Source of the DNA: Streptomyces sp. HUAS CB01
GTDB taxonomy: Bacteria; Actinomycetota; Actinomycetes; Streptomycetales; Streptomycetaceae
DNA length: 64,000 nucleotides
NCBI RefSeq assembly: GCF_030406905.1
Contig: NZ_CP129137.1
Coordinates: forward strand, 1,420,001-1,484,000
Direction: 5' to 3'
Below the pieces are notes generated by a model. That model ran no database searches. It was given only the letters and a program-made list of their open reading frames with translations, and was not told where the DNA came from. The position numbers and the translations under genes were made by a program. Positions within the stretch are counted from its first letter, which is position 1. Each line of letters opens with the position of its first letter. Shown one piece after another: positions 1 through 10,822 of the stretch.

Positions 1-1529
<1,529 letters not shown>

Positions 1530-1545
1530 CGAGGAGCAACCGAGA

Positions 1546-3156
1546 ATGACCACCCTGCAGAGCGTCCCCTCGCTGGGGACGCACCCGGCCTCCGGCTCCC
1601 TCCCGAGCCGCGCCGAAACGAGGGAGCAGCTTGCGAAGGCGACCTACGACCTCCTGGTGATAGGCGGCGGCATCCTGGGCATCTCCACGGCCTGGCACGC
1701 CGCGCAGGCCGGGCTGCGGGTGGCCCTGGTGGACGCCGGCGACTTCGCCGGCGCCACCTCCTCCGCCTCCTCCAAGCTGCTCCACGGCGGTCTGCGCTAT
1801 CTGCAGACCGGCGCCGTGAAGCTGGTGGCGGAGAACCACTTCGAGCGCCGCGCCCTCTCCCGCGAGGTGGCCCCCCACCTCTCCAACCCGCTCACCTTCT
1901 ACCTGCCGGTCTACAAGGGAGGACCGCACGGCGCCGCGAAGCTCGGCGCCGGCGTCTTCGCCTACTCGGCGCTCTCCGCGTTCGGCGACGGCGTCGGCCA
2001 CGTGATCTCGCCCGCCAAGGCCCAGCGCGACGTGCCGGAGCTGCGCACGGAGAACCTGAAGGCCGTGGCCGTCTACGGCGACGACCAGATGAACGACGCC
2101 CGGATGGCGCTGATGGCTGTCCGCGCGGCCGTCGAGTCGGGGGCGGTCGTCCTCAACCACGCCGAGGTCACCGGGCTCCGCTTCACCGAGGGCCGGGTCA
2201 CCGGCGCCGAGCTCAGGGACCGTACGGACGGCACCGAGTTCGGTGTCACCGCCCGTCTGGTGCTCAACGCGACCGGCCCGTGGATCGACCACCTGCGGAA
2301 GATGGAGGACCCGAACGCGGCGCCCTCGATCCGCCTCTCCAAGGGCGCCCACCTGGTGCTCAAGCGCACCTCCCCCTGGAAGGCCGCGCTGGCCACCCCG
2401 ATCGACAAGTACCGCATCACCTTCGCCCTCCCCTGGGAGGACATGCTGCTGCTCGGCACGACCGACGAGGAGTACGAGGGCGACCCGGCGGACGTCGCGG
2501 TCAACGAGAAGGACATCGCCCAGATCCTGGACGAGGCCGCCTTCTCCATCCGCGACCAGCAGCTGTCGCGCGATCTCATCACCTACTCCTTCGCGGGCCT
2601 GCGGGTGCTGCCGGGCGGTCCCGGCGACACCTCCAAGGCCAAGCGGGAGACGGTGGTCACCGAGGGCCGCGGCGGCATGCTGTCGGTGGCAGGAGGCAAG
2701 TGGACGACCTTCCGCCACATCGGCCGCACGGTGCTGAACAAGCTGGCGGAGCTGCCGGGCCGGCCGCTCGCCGACGACATGGAGCCGATCTCGCACCTGC
2801 CGAAGAAGCTCCCGCTGCCCGGTATCGCCAACCCGCGCGCCGTCGCTCACCGGCTGCTGGTCGACGCCCCGGCGCCCGGGCCCCGGATGGCGGCGGACAC
2901 CGCGCGGCACCTCGCCACGCACTACGGCTCGCTGTCCTTCGACATCGCCCGGCTGGCGAACGAGAACCCGGACCTGGCCCAGCGGATCCACCCGGACGCC
3001 CCGGAGATCTGGGCCCAGGTCGTGTGGGCGCGCGACCACGAGTGGGCCGAGACGGCTGACGACGTGCTGCGCCGCCGCACCACGCTCACCATCCGCGGTC
3101 TGGCCACGGACGAGATCCGGGGGAAGGTCGAGGACCTGCTGAACAAGCGGTCCTGA
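1546..3156 (+). CDS. glpD: aerobic glycerol-3-phosphate dehydrogenase
   Basis: FAD-dependent oxidation of glycerol 3-phosphate to dihydroxyacetone phosphate, passing electrons to the quinone pool at the membrane. The 536-aa protein has a Rossmann FAD motif GGGILG at residues 40-45, followed by the family signature around SSASSKLLHGGLRYL, and the C-terminal DAO domain. The ATG at 1546 has GAGGAG about 10 nt upstream; an in-frame upstream ATG at 1456 lies inside glpK and was discarded. It completes the glycerol catabolic pair with glpK (16-bp gap). A strong hairpin at 3185-3220 closes the operon. About 35 residues precede the Rossmann fold, a common length in actinobacteria. Confidence 0.95.
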   Translation: MTTLQSVPSLGTHPASGSLPSRAETREQLAKATYDLLVIGGGILGISTAWHAAQAGLRVALVDAGDFAGATSSASSKLLHGGLRYLQTGAVKLVAENHFERRALSREVAPHLSNPLTFYLPVYKGGPHGAAKLGAGVFAYSALSAFGDGVGHVISPAKAQRDVPELRTENLKAVAVYGDDQMNDARMALMAVRAAVESGAVVLNHAEVTGLRFTEGRVTGAELRDRTDGTEFGVTARLVLNATGPWIDHLRKMEDPNAAPSIRLSKGAHLVLKRTSPWKAALATPIDKYRITFALPWEDMLLLGTTDEEYEGDPADVAVNEKDIAQILDEAAFSIRDQQLSRDLITYSFAGLRVLPGGPGDTSKAKRETVVTEGRGGMLSVAGGKWTTFRHIGRTVLNKLAELPGRPLADDMEPISHLPKKLPLPGIANPRAVAHRLLVDAPAPGPRMAADTARHLATHYGSLSFDIARLANENPDLAQRIHPDAPEIWAQVVWARDHEWAETADDVLRRRTTLTIRGLATDEIRGKVEDLLNKRS

Positions 3157-3184
3157 GACCGGACCGTAGCGGGCACGGTCCGCG

Positions 3185-3220
3185 CGGCGAGGGCGGCTCC
3201 TCCCGGAGCCGCCCTCGCCG
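3185..3220 (+). terminator. hairpin terminator after glpKD
   Basis: A perfect 15-bp inverted repeat (GGCGAGGGCGGCTCC at 3186-3200 and its complement at 3205-3219) with loop TCCC, extendable by one C-G pair. It starts 29 bp after the glpD stop. There is no U-tract, which is usual for Streptomyces terminators. Confidence 0.8.
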
Positions 3221-3788
3221 TACGCCGGGACGTCGGGCGACCCGAGGGCGGGGAAGGCAGTGGCCGTCACCGGCCGGGGCCACCGGTCCCACCGAGGCCG
3301 TGGGCACTCCTGTGGCGAGGCCGGCCGCGTCCTCGAAGTCCCCTGCCCGTGCCGGTGGTTGCCGACCGGCGGGCGGCCGCACGGCCCGTCGGGGTGGCGG
3401 TGCGCGGGCGCACGACCAGGGCCGCATACGGGGGGAGAAAGCGGGTACGTCTGGGGCCACACAGTGCACCCAGGCGGTCGGGCCGGGCAGGTGACGTGCT
3501 CGTGGAGGTGGTCGACGTACGCGAGGACCCGGTCCTCCCCGCAGGCGGAGGCGGCGGCGCAGTCGAACCGGCCGTCCGGTGCACGACACGACGGGAAGCC
3601 GGTGGCCCCGGTCCGCACCGAGATCGCGCGGTGGCAGCTCGCACGGATCTCCGACCGGAACCGGTGTTCCACCGGCCTGTGCCGGTGCCGTACGGAAGTT
3701 CACCCTGCCGTGCACGGGGACTGCGGACCGGTGCCAGTGAAGCCGTAAGGTTGGGGCGTACGAAAGGGAACGTCGGAAGGAGGCCTGG
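3221..3788. other. intergenic region without a convincing gene
   Basis: About 570 bp between the glp terminator and the PAC2 gene. Open frames exist on both strands but lack a ribosome-binding site, recognisable composition or any familiar motif. The only signal is at the right end: TAAGGT at 3746-3751 fits a Streptomyces -10 box, and GGAAGGAGG at 3775-3783 is the ribosome-binding site of the downstream GTG start. I see nothing else here. Confidence 0.5.
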
Positions 3789-5030
3789 GTGATCGAGCTC
3801 GAGGGGGTTCCCGAGCTGATCGACCCGGTCATGGTGGCCGCGTTCGAGGGCTGGAACGACGCCGGCGACGCCGCGTCCACCGCGGTCGCGCACCTGGACC
3901 GCGAGTGGAAGGGCGAGGTGTTCGCGGCGCTCGACGCCGAGGACTACTACGACTTCCAGGTCAACCGGCCCACGGTGTGGCTGGACGCCGGAGTGCGGAA
4001 GATCACCTGGCCCACGACCCGGCTCTCCGTGGTGCGGGTCGGCGGGGAGAAACCCCGCGATCTGGTGCTGGTCCGGGGGATCGAGCCCTCGATGCGCTGG
4101 CGCTCGTTCTGCAACGAGCTGCTGGGATTCGCCCATGAACTCGGGGTCGAGATGGTGGTGATCCTGGGCGCCCTGCTCGGTGACACCCCGCACACGCGTC
4201 CCGTTCCGGTGAGCGGTGTCACCTCGGACCCTGATCTGGCCAGGACGATGGACCTGGAGGAGACCCGCTACGAGGGCCCGACCGGCATCGTCGGCATTCT
4301 CCAGGAGGCCTGCACGCACGCCGGGGTCCCGGCCGTGTCGCTGTGGGCCGCCGTGCCGCACTACGTCTCGCAGCCGCCGAACCCCAAGGCGACGCTGGCC
4401 CTGCTGAACCGGCTGGAGGACCTCATCGACCTGCGCATCCCGCTCGGCGAACTGGCCGAGGACGCGCGGGCCTGGCAGCTCGGTGTGGACCAACTGGCCT
4501 CCGAGGACAGCGAGGTGGCCGAGTACGTGCAGACGCTGGAGGAGGCCCGGGACACCGCCGAGCTGCCCGAGGCGTCCGGTGAGGCCATCGCCCGGGAGTT
4601 CGAGCGCTATCTTCGCCGGCGTGACGGCGGCCCCGGGCAGGGGCCGGGCGGTCTGGCCACGGAGGGCGGCGACGGGTCGTACCTGCGGGACACCGCGGGC
4701 GGGCGCCCGAAACCCCCGAAGCCGTCGCGGTCGGAGCCCGGGGCGGAAGGGTCCGAGGACGAGGACTCAGGCGCACCGGGGCCCTCGGAGCCCTCGGCGT
4801 CCGCGGAGTCCACGGGCGCGAAGGAGTCCTCGGGTTCCTCGGCTTCCTCGGCTTCCTCGGGTTCCTCGGGTTCCTCGGGTTCCTCGGGTTCCTCGGGGGC
4901 TCCCGAATCCACCGGGTCCACCGGGTCCACCGAGCCGTCGAGTTCACCCGGGTCCACCGGGTCGTCGAGGTCTCACGAGTCCACCGACTCCTCCGACGCG
5001 TCCGATTCCCCGGATTCCTCCGAGGACTGA
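3789..5030 (+). CDS. PAC2 family protein with Ser/Gly-rich tail
   Basis: Member of the PAC2 (proteasome assembly chaperone 2) superfamily found throughout actinobacteria; the bacterial role is unproven and a link to the actinobacterial proteasome is only an inference. The 413-aa protein starts at GTG 3789 with a strong GGAAGGAGG upstream. The conserved domain covers roughly residues 1-275 and includes the typical AFEGWNDAGDAAS opening and the HTRPVPV segment. After about residue 290 the sequence turns into a Pro/Ser/Gly tail built in part from a 9-bp DNA repeat (4827-4898) encoding Ser-Ser-Gly/Ala units and ending in an Asp/Ser stretch. The tail is low-complexity and likely disordered. Convergent with the GH31 gene. 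Confidence 0.85.
   Translation: MIELEGVPELIDPVMVAAFEGWNDAGDAASTAVAHLDREWKGEVFAALDAEDYYDFQVNRPTVWLDAGVRKITWPTTRLSVVRVGGEKPRDLVLVRGIEPSMRWRSFCNELLGFAHELGVEMVVILGALLGDTPHTRPVPVSGVTSDPDLARTMDLEETRYEGPTGIVGILQEACTHAGVPAVSLWAAVPHYVSQPPNPKATLALLNRLEDLIDLRIPLGELAEDARAWQLGVDQLASEDSEVAEYVQTLEEARDTAELPEASGEAIAREFERYLRRRDGGPGQGPGGLATEGGDGSYLRDTAGGRPKPPKPSRSEPGAEGSEDEDSGAPGPSEPSASAESTGAKESSGSSASSASSGSSGSSGSSGSSGAPESTGSTGSTEPSSSPGSTGSSRSHESTDSSDASDSPDSSED
4827..4898 (+). repeat. nine-base tandem repeat in PAC2 tail
   Basis: Eight head-to-tail copies of TCCTCGG(G/C)T (the last ends in G) run in frame and encode a Ser-Ser-Gly/Ala ladder. Because the unit is a whole number of codons, copy-number change would not shift the frame. 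Confidence 0.9.
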
Positions 5031-5058
5031 CTCCTCCGAGGAGCGGGCGCAGCGCGCC

Positions 5059-5092
5059 GAGCGGGTGGTGCCGGCTCCGGCCCCACCCGCTC
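5059..5092. terminator. bidirectional hairpin between PAC2 and GH31
   Basis: GAGCGGGTGG (5059-5068) pairs with CCACCCGCTC (5083-5092), with five further inner pairs after one mismatch. It lies between two convergent genes, so it can serve both. Confidence 0.65.
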
Positions 5093-5258
5093 ACGCGCTC
5101 CCGCCCCGTCCCGCCGGGCGGCGCGCGCGGCCCGTGCTCGCCAGACGCCGGCACCTGCCCGCGGCGAGGCGCAGCCGCGCGTCCGGCACATCGCGGCGAC
5201 GGGCGTGGCCGCCGGCACCCCACCGCGCCCGCGCCCGCGCCTGGCTCGCGCCGGCCCG

Positions 5259-8200
5259 TCAGCCGCAGTGGAAGCGGGCCGCCGCCCAGTCGCCGTGGTC
5301 ACCGGACTTGGAGCCGTCGGTGTCGGTGACCTTCAGACGCACGTGCCGGGCACCGGTGACGTCGACCTCGGCCGGTACGGTCGGCGAGGCGCCGGTGACC
5401 TCGGGCGAGGTCCACAGCACCTTGCCGTCCGCCTCGACGGAGAACGCCACTTCGCCGTAACCGCCGATCTCGTCGTCGATCCCGGTGTCCGCGGTGAACG
5501 TGGTGCAGCGCCCGCCGAGGTAGACCTCGATGTCGGAGTCGGCGTGCGCCCCGATGCCCTTCTCGTACTCCGTGCCGGCGAGGGTCAGCGTGCGGCCGTC
5601 GTTCGCGCCGGACTCCCCGTTGCTGCGGTCGCGTTCGGGTGGGCCCCAGCCGTTGGTGGACGTCAGCCACACCAGGTCGCTCGCCCACACGTCGCCCGCG
5701 GGCGGCTCGGGCATCACGGCGACAGCGAACCGCTGGACGGCGGTGCGGAGTTGTCCCGCCGCGCCGTACCGGACCGCCGCGGTGAGCGTCGCCTCGCCGG
5801 GCTTCGCGTCCTTCGCGGGGGTCACCTCGACCTCGACCCTCCGGGTCGTGCCCGCGGGGATGCGGTCCACCTCCGGTGCGGGCGTCACCCGCCAGCCTGC
5901 CGGGACGTCCAGGGACACGGTGACGTCCGTGGCGTCGCGGCTGCCCGCGGTCACGTCGACGGCGACCTTCCCCGGTGTGCCGGCGCCCAGTTCCTGTCCG
6001 GCCGGTGCGGCGGCCGCTGCGGCTGCACCGGGGACGGCCCCGCCGACCGCGGCCGTGTCCTCCAGTTCCAGTGCGAAGGCGCGGTCCGTGGGCAGTGCCG
6101 CGGTCTTCACCCGGACCACCCCGCCCCGGTCGTCGCGGTCGTACCACCAGCCCTGCGGGGCCTTGGCGAAGGCGGCCGCGCCGCTCAGCCTGGGCAGGGT
6201 GCGGCCGTCGAGCCGGACCGAGCTCGGGGCGTCCCCCGTGTGCACGGTGAAGTCGTACGGGCGCGCCCGGGACTTGCCGTCGAACGATCCGCGGCTCGCG
6301 CCGATCCGTACCGTCACGTCGCCACCGCCGCGCCTCGGCGCCTCCACCTCGGCGCGCTGGGTGGCGTACTCGCCGGCGCGGTGCCGGCGCGTCACACCGT
6401 CGTCCTCGTAGAGCGTGAACGACGACGAGCCCTGCGGATAGACGTCCCAGGCGAGCGGGGAGCCGGGGCCGCGGTCGGCGTACGAGCGGATGCCGCCGGG
6501 CCACATCGGCACCGTGGCTCCGGCCCGGACGAACAGCGGCAGCGTGTCCAGCGGCGCGCTGTAGTCGTCCACCGTGGCCGGTCCCTCGTAGGTGCGTCCG
6601 CTCCAGTAGTCGATCCAGGTGCCCTTCGGCAGACGGATCCCGTCGCGCTCGGTGGCGTCCTGGTACACGGGCGCGACGAGGAAGTCACGGCCGCTCAGGA
6701 ACTGGTACTTGGCGGCGTCCGTCGCGGCCTCCGGGTCGTCCGGGTACTCGAGGACGAGCGGCCGGGCGAGACCGACCCCGGTCCTCGTCGCCTCGTGCGC
6801 GTACGAGTACACGTACGGCAGCAGCGCCTCGTGGAGTTTCAGGTAGCGGCGGTTGACGGACGTGTACGGCTCGCCGTACCGGAAGGGCTGTTTGTCGTTC
6901 GCGGCCCAGCCGTCCATGGTCATGGTCACGGGCAGGAACGTCTTCCACTGCAGATCGCGGGTGTACGTCGGGGCGCTGCCGCCGAAGATGCCGTCGACGT
7001 CGCCGGTGGTGTAGGCGAGTCCGGACATGGACGCGCCCGCGTAGGTGGGGATCTGCCAGCGGATGTACTCCCAGCTGCCGGCCTGGTCGCCGGACCACTG
7101 GACGCCGCAGCGCTGGGCGCCGGACCAGCTCTCCGGGGCCCAGGTGAAGCCGCGGGCGTCGCTGTTCGCCTCGATCCCGGCGTAGGCGTCCTTGCAGCCG
7201 TCGAGGGCGAACTTGTAGCCCGGGCCCACCCAGGCCACGTCGAGCTTGGCGACCCGCTGGCCGGCCCTGACCTGTTCGGCGAGCGTGTCGAGACCGTCCT
7301 CGGTCCACAGACCGAGTTGCATCCTGCGCTGCTGGAGGCCCTGGGCGGTCTCGGAGAGGTCCTCGTAGCCGCAGCCGTAGCCGTCGTTGACCAGCATCCA
7401 GCCGTTGGGCATGTCGTGCTCCACGTAGCCGTCGGCGACCTTCAGCGCGTCGAGGGTGCGCCGCTCGCCCCGGTTGGCGTTGTGCAGGTAGCAGTCGGCG
7501 TCGCCGATCTCCAGGCCGTACACGGGCGGCAGGAAGGGCCGGCCGGTGAGCGCGGTGTACTGGCCGATCACGTCCTTCATGTCCGGGCCCGCGAAGTAGT
7601 AGGCGTCGAAGCGCTGTTCGCGCGCGGTGGTGGTCACCGGATCGCCGAAGACATAGGTGTTGGGCGCGTACGTGTTGCGGTAGACGCCGTAGCCGGCCGA
7701 GGAGAGGTAGAACGGGACGGAGTTGGGGTGGCCGCCGTCGTTCCAGTCGTAGTCGACGCCGACCTCGACGGTCTTTCCCCGGTGCGAGGTGTTGCCGCGG
7801 CCGTTCTGCATCCCCGCGCCGTAGAACTGCTCGTCCGCCCCGCGCGCCAGGGTCTGGGTGGTACGGTCCCCGGCCCACGTCAGGCCCTGGGTCTCGGCCC
7901 AGAGCCGGGTGCCGTCGGCGCGGTGGAGGGCGAACCTCAGGGGCGACTTGTAGGCGCGCAGCGTCACTTCGGACGTGCTGAGTTCGTACCGGTCGCCGCG
8001 GTCCCTCCAGCGGGTGGCCGGGGGTCTGCCCTGCGGGAGGACGATGTCGGCTCCGGTCGGGTCGGTGAAGCCGCCGTCCGGGGCGAGTTCGATCCGGAAG
8101 GTCTCCGGCGAGACGAAGCTGACGCGGGCCTCGGTCCGGCCCGCGGTGAGCCGGTAGACGGGTCCGTCGGCGGCGAAGGCGGTGACGTCCCCCACCGTCG

Positions 8201-8303
8201 TCGGGGACGCTTCGGCCTGGGCGGCGCCCGGCCCTGCGAACACCGTGAGGAGACCGAGCACCAGGCCGGCCACTCTCGCTCTCATGCGCATTGGTGATTG
8301 CAT
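5259..8303 (-). CDS. secreted GH31-type glycoside hydrolase with NEW3 and NPCBM domains
   Basis: Probable secreted alpha-glycosidase. The 1014-aa precursor starts with a Sec signal peptide (hydrophobic residues 11-28, cleavage after AQA near 30). It has an N-terminal beta-sandwich, a GH31 TIM barrel with likely nucleophile Asp355 in KLDVAWVG and acid/base Asp406 in WSGDQAGSW, and a C-terminal beta domain. An Ala-rich linker then leads to a NEW3-like domain and a terminal NPCBM/NEW2 carbohydrate-binding domain (about 875-1014). Three in-frame ATGs (8303, 8291, 8285) are possible starts and none has a clear Shine-Dalgarno; the latest still leaves a full signal peptide. Substrate is not predictable: GH31 includes alpha-glucosidases, alpha-xylosidases and alpha-galactosidases. 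It is monocistronic. Confidence 0.85.
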   Translation of the reverse strand: MQSPMRMRARVAGLVLGLLTVFAGPGAAQAEASPTTVGDVTAFAADGPVYRLTAGRTEARVSFVSPETFRIELAPDGGFTDPTGADIVLPQGRPPATRWRDRGDRYELSTSEVTLRAYKSPLRFALHRADGTRLWAETQGLTWAGDRTTQTLARGADEQFYGAGMQNGRGNTSHRGKTVEVGVDYDWNDGGHPNSVPFYLSSAGYGVYRNTYAPNTYVFGDPVTTTAREQRFDAYYFAGPDMKDVIGQYTALTGRPFLPPVYGLEIGDADCYLHNANRGERRTLDALKVADGYVEHDMPNGWMLVNDGYGCGYEDLSETAQGLQQRRMQLGLWTEDGLDTLAEQVRAGQRVAKLDVAWVGPGYKFALDGCKDAYAGIEANSDARGFTWAPESWSGAQRCGVQWSGDQAGSWEYIRWQIPTYAGASMSGLAYTTGDVDGIFGGSAPTYTRDLQWKTFLPVTMTMDGWAANDKQPFRYGEPYTSVNRRYLKLHEALLPYVYSYAHEATRTGVGLARPLVLEYPDDPEAATDAAKYQFLSGRDFLVAPVYQDATERDGIRLPKGTWIDYWSGRTYEGPATVDDYSAPLDTLPLFVRAGATVPMWPGGIRSYADRGPGSPLAWDVYPQGSSSFTLYEDDGVTRRHRAGEYATQRAEVEAPRRGGGDVTVRIGASRGSFDGKSRARPYDFTVHTGDAPSSVRLDGRTLPRLSGAAAFAKAPQGWWYDRDDRGGVVRVKTAALPTDRAFALELEDTAAVGGAVPGAAAAAAAPAGQELGAGTPGKVAVDVTAGSRDATDVTVSLDVPAGWRVTPAPEVDRIPAGTTRRVEVEVTPAKDAKPGEATLTAAVRYGAAGQLRTAVQRFAVAVMPEPPAGDVWASDLVWLTSTNGWGPPERDRSNGESGANDGRTLTLAGTEYEKGIGAHADSDIEVYLGGRCTTFTADTGIDDEIGGYGEVAFSVEADGKVLWTSPEVTGASPTVPAEVDVTGARHVRLKVTDTDGSKSGDHGDWAAARFHCG

Positions 8304-8340
8304 GGCGAGTGTTTAGCGCAGAAACGAGCATTCCGCCATG

Positions 8341-8390
8341 GACAAAACAACGGCCGCCCCTGGACCCGTGCGGGAGTCCAGGGGCGGCCG
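8341..8390 (-). terminator. intrinsic terminator after mshC
   Basis: CGGCCGCCCCTGGAC (8351-8365) and its perfect complement (8376-8390) form a 15-bp stem with a 10-nt loop. Read leftward, the stem is followed by TTGTTTTGTC (8350-8341), a true T-rich tract, unusual in this GC-rich DNA. It ends the leftward mshC operon and separates it from the GH31 gene. Confidence 0.88.
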
Positions 8391-8426
8391 GGACGCCGGG
8401 GCGCAGCCCCCGGGAACGCGTCCTGG

Positions 8427-9656
8427 TTACAGGGCGACGCCGAGCAGGGCGTCCACGGCGCGCGACACCAGACCGGGCGCGCCCTCGTCGGTGCCGCCCT
8501 CGGCGCGCTGGGTCTCGACCCAGCGGTCCACGGCGGCCAGCGCCGCCGGTGCGTCCAGGTCGTCGGCGAGCGCCGCGCGGATCTCCTCGACGAGGGCGTC
8601 GGCGGACGGCCCGTCGGGCCGGGAGACGGCCGCGCGCCAGCGACCGAGGCGGTCCACGGCCTCCCGGAGGACCTCGTCGGTCCACTCCCAGTCGGCACGG
8701 TAGTGGTGCGCGAGCAGCGCCAGCCGGATGGCGACCGGGTCCACGCCGTCGCGGCGCAGCGCGGAGACGAAGACGAGGTTGCCCTTGGACTTGGACATCT
8801 TCTCGCCGTGCAGGGCGACCATGCCCGTGTGCACGAAGGCCTGGGCGAACGGGTGCTCACCGGTGAGGACCTGGGCGTGCGAGGCACCCATCTCGTGGTG
8901 CGGGAAGACGAGATCGGAGCCGCCGCCCTGCACGTCGAAGCCCATGCCCAGGTGGTCCAGGGCGATGGCGACGCACTCGATGTGCCACCCGGGCCGGCCG
9001 CGTCCGAGGCTGCCGCCGTCCCAGCTCGGCTCGCCGTCCCGGGCCGCCATCCACAGCATCGGGTCGAGCGGGCTCTTCTTGCCGGGACGGTCCGGGTCGC
9101 CGCCGCGCTCGGCGGACAGCGTGCGCATCACCTCGGCGTCGTAGTGCGACACCTCGCCGAAGTGGGGGTCGGACTCGACGGAGAAGTAGACGTCGCCGTC
9201 GAGCTCGTACGCGGCGCCCGCGTCACGGAGCCGCTCGACGAGCGGGACGATTCCCGGTATGGCCTCGACGGCGCCGATGTAGTGCCGCGGGGGCAGCATC
9301 CGCAGCGCGGTCATGTCCTCGCGGAACAGGGCGGTCTCGCGCTCCGCGAGCTCGGTCCAGTCCTGGCCGTCGCGCTCGGCCCGCTCCAGGAGCGGGTCGT
9401 CCACGTCGGTGACGTTCTGGACGTAGTGAACCTGCCGCTTGGTGTCGAGCCACACGCGCTGGACGAGGTCGAACGCGTTGTAGGTCGCCGCGTGACCGAT
9501 GTGGGTCGCGTCGTACGGGGTGATGCCGCAGACGTAGATACGGGCGACGGGACCGGGGTCGAGGGTGACGGGGCCGCCGGTCGCGGTGTCGTGGATCCGG
9601 AGGTCGCGGCCCGTGCCGGGCAGGGCGGGGACCTCGGAAGCGGGCCAGGCATGCAT
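8427..9656 (-). CDS. mshC: mycothiol ligase MshC
   Basis: ATP-dependent ligation of L-cysteine to 1D-myo-inositol 2-amino-2-deoxy-alpha-D-glucopyranoside, the third step of mycothiol synthesis. The 409-aa protein is a class I cysteinyl-tRNA synthetase homologue: zinc ligand Cys43 in YVCGIT, HIGH motif at 52-55 (THIGHA), and KMSKSKGN near the C-terminal third. Length and the MHAWP N-terminus match MshC rather than CysS, which is longer and has an anticodon-binding domain. The start is ATG 9656. It is the last gene of a leftward run with the SCO1664-like, DUF3090 and phosphomutase genes, separated from the first by 335 bp, so it may also have its own promoter. Links to the mycothiol enzyme at 25192-26277. 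Confidence 0.93.
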   Translation of the reverse strand: MHAWPASEVPALPGTGRDLRIHDTATGGPVTLDPGPVARIYVCGITPYDATHIGHAATYNAFDLVQRVWLDTKRQVHYVQNVTDVDDPLLERAERDGQDWTELAERETALFREDMTALRMLPPRHYIGAVEAIPGIVPLVERLRDAGAAYELDGDVYFSVESDPHFGEVSHYDAEVMRTLSAERGGDPDRPGKKSPLDPMLWMAARDGEPSWDGGSLGRGRPGWHIECVAIALDHLGMGFDVQGGGSDLVFPHHEMGASHAQVLTGEHPFAQAFVHTGMVALHGEKMSKSKGNLVFVSALRRDGVDPVAIRLALLAHHYRADWEWTDEVLREAVDRLGRWRAAVSRPDGPSADALVEEIRAALADDLDAPAALAAVDRWVETQRAEGGTDEGAPGLVSRAVDALLGVAL

Positions 9657-9850
9657 GTCATGAGCGTAACCGGATGCATGTTCCGGATACGAACCGGACG
9701 CCCCCTCTTGGCCGGTTAGGCGCTCTTGCGGGGGCGTCGGACGCCGGGGTAGGGCACCGAGCCGGTCCTCTGCGGCCGGCCCGCCCGGGAGCGCTTCGGC
9801 GCGGCGGCGGGGCATCGGCGCGGCGGCCCGGGGATCGGCATCCGGTCCGG

Positions 9851-9984
9851 CCGGGGAGCGCAGGTCGGAGAACGGCGTGCGGCCCGGGGAGCGCAGGTCG
9901 GCCCGGGGTCGCGGGCTCGGCGCCGGGCCGGGTGCGTGCGGTCGACGGGCTCCGCCCGGGGTCGGGCGCCGGGCCGGGTGCGTG
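9851..9984. repeat. short direct repeats upstream of mshC
   Basis: In the 335-bp gap 9657-9991 an 18-bp word (CCGGGGAGCGCAGGTCGG) occurs at 9851 and 9884, and a 20-bp word (GGCGCCGGGCCGGGTGCGTG) at 9919 and 9965. No gene, hairpin or clear promoter is visible in this gap; it looks like simple GC-rich duplication. Confidence 0.7.
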
Positions 9985-9991
9985 GGGCTGC

Positions 9992-10822
9992 CTACACCGG
10001 CGGCCAGGGGATCGCGGGCCAGTTGCCCGCGGGCTCCGGATGGCGGGCGACCGTCCGCAGGGCACGGACCCGGTCCTGCACCGCGGCCACCTCGTCCCGG
10101 GTGATCAGCACGGACAGCCGACCGGACAGCGGGGCCCCGTCGTCGAGGGAGGCGTCGAGGGCCTCCAGGACCGTGAGCGCCTCCTCCGTCAGCGGCTCCC
10201 CCGCCCAGCCCCACAGCAGGGTCCTCAGCCGGTCCTCCACGTTGAACGTGACGCCGTGGTCGATCGCGTACAGGCGTCCGTCCGGAGCGGGGAGCAGATG
10301 CCCGCCCTTGCGGTCGCCGTTGTTGATCACCGCGTCGAGCACGGCCAGCCGGCGCAGCCGGGGGTCGTCCGCGTGTACGAGGAGCGCCGTACGCCCCTCC
10401 CCCACCTCCGCGAGGCCGACCGCCTTCCAGCCGTCCTCCGGCTCGTCGCCGTCGACGAGGGCCAGCAGGGACTGCGCCGGGTCGGCCTCGATCCACAGCT
10501 GGCACATGCCCTCGCCGTACGGCCCGTCACGCAGCACGGTCGGCGGCACCAGCCCCCATCCGGTCGCCTCGGACAGCTCGTAGGCGGCCACCTCGCGCTG
10601 GGCCAGCGTGCCGTCGGGGAAGTCCCACAGCGGGCGCTCGCCCGCGACGGGCTTGTAGACGCAGTGCGCCTCCCGGCCGTCGAGGGCGACCGAGCAGTAC
10701 AGCGCCGCGTTGGACGCCTCGCGGATACGGCCGCGCACGGTGATCTCGCCCCGGGTGAGCAGTTCCAGGGTCCCGTCGTGCGTCGTCACGCTCCGCGGCG
10801 GTATCCGTTCTGGCGCGGGCAT
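9992..10822 (-). CDS. SCO1664-family kinase-like protein
   Basis: Actinobacterial conserved protein of 276 aa, of the family I remember as TIGR03843/SCO1664, distantly like phosphatidylinositol 3/4-kinase and HipA folds. A kinase-like core is visible: a VYKP segment with a possible ATP-binding Lys, a catalytic-loop-like [10 protein letters not shown], and an IDHGVTF metal-binding motif resembling DFG. The substrate is unknown. ATG 10822 is preferred over the upstream in-frame GTG at 10864 because GGAGGG lies 6 nt before it. The start overlaps the end of the DUF3090 gene by 37 nt, which indicates translational coupling. The same trio with a phosphomutase occurs widely beside mshC in actinobacteria (recollection), but no function is established. 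Confidence 0.85.
   Translation of the reverse strand: MPAPERIPPRSVTTHDGTLELLTRGEITVRGRIREASNAALYCSVALDGREAHCVYKPVAGERPLWDFPDGTLAQREVAAYELSEATGWGLVPPTVLRDGPYGEGMCQLWIEADPAQSLLALVDGDEPEDGWKAVGLAEVGEGRTALLVHADDPRLRRLAVLDAVINNGDRKGGHLLPAPDGRLYAIDHGVTFNVEDRLRTLLWGWAGEPLTEEALTVLEALDASLDDGAPLSGRLSVLITRDEVAAVQDRVRALRTVARHPEPAGNWPAIPWPPV

Noticed and set aside
3260..3748. Open frame in the gap between glpD and the PAC2 gene
   Set aside because: No ribosome-binding site, no familiar motif, and competing frames on both strands of similar quality.
8427..9656. Cysteinyl-tRNA synthetase
   Set aside because: Length 409 aa, no anticodon-binding C-terminal domain and the MHAWP start fit MshC.
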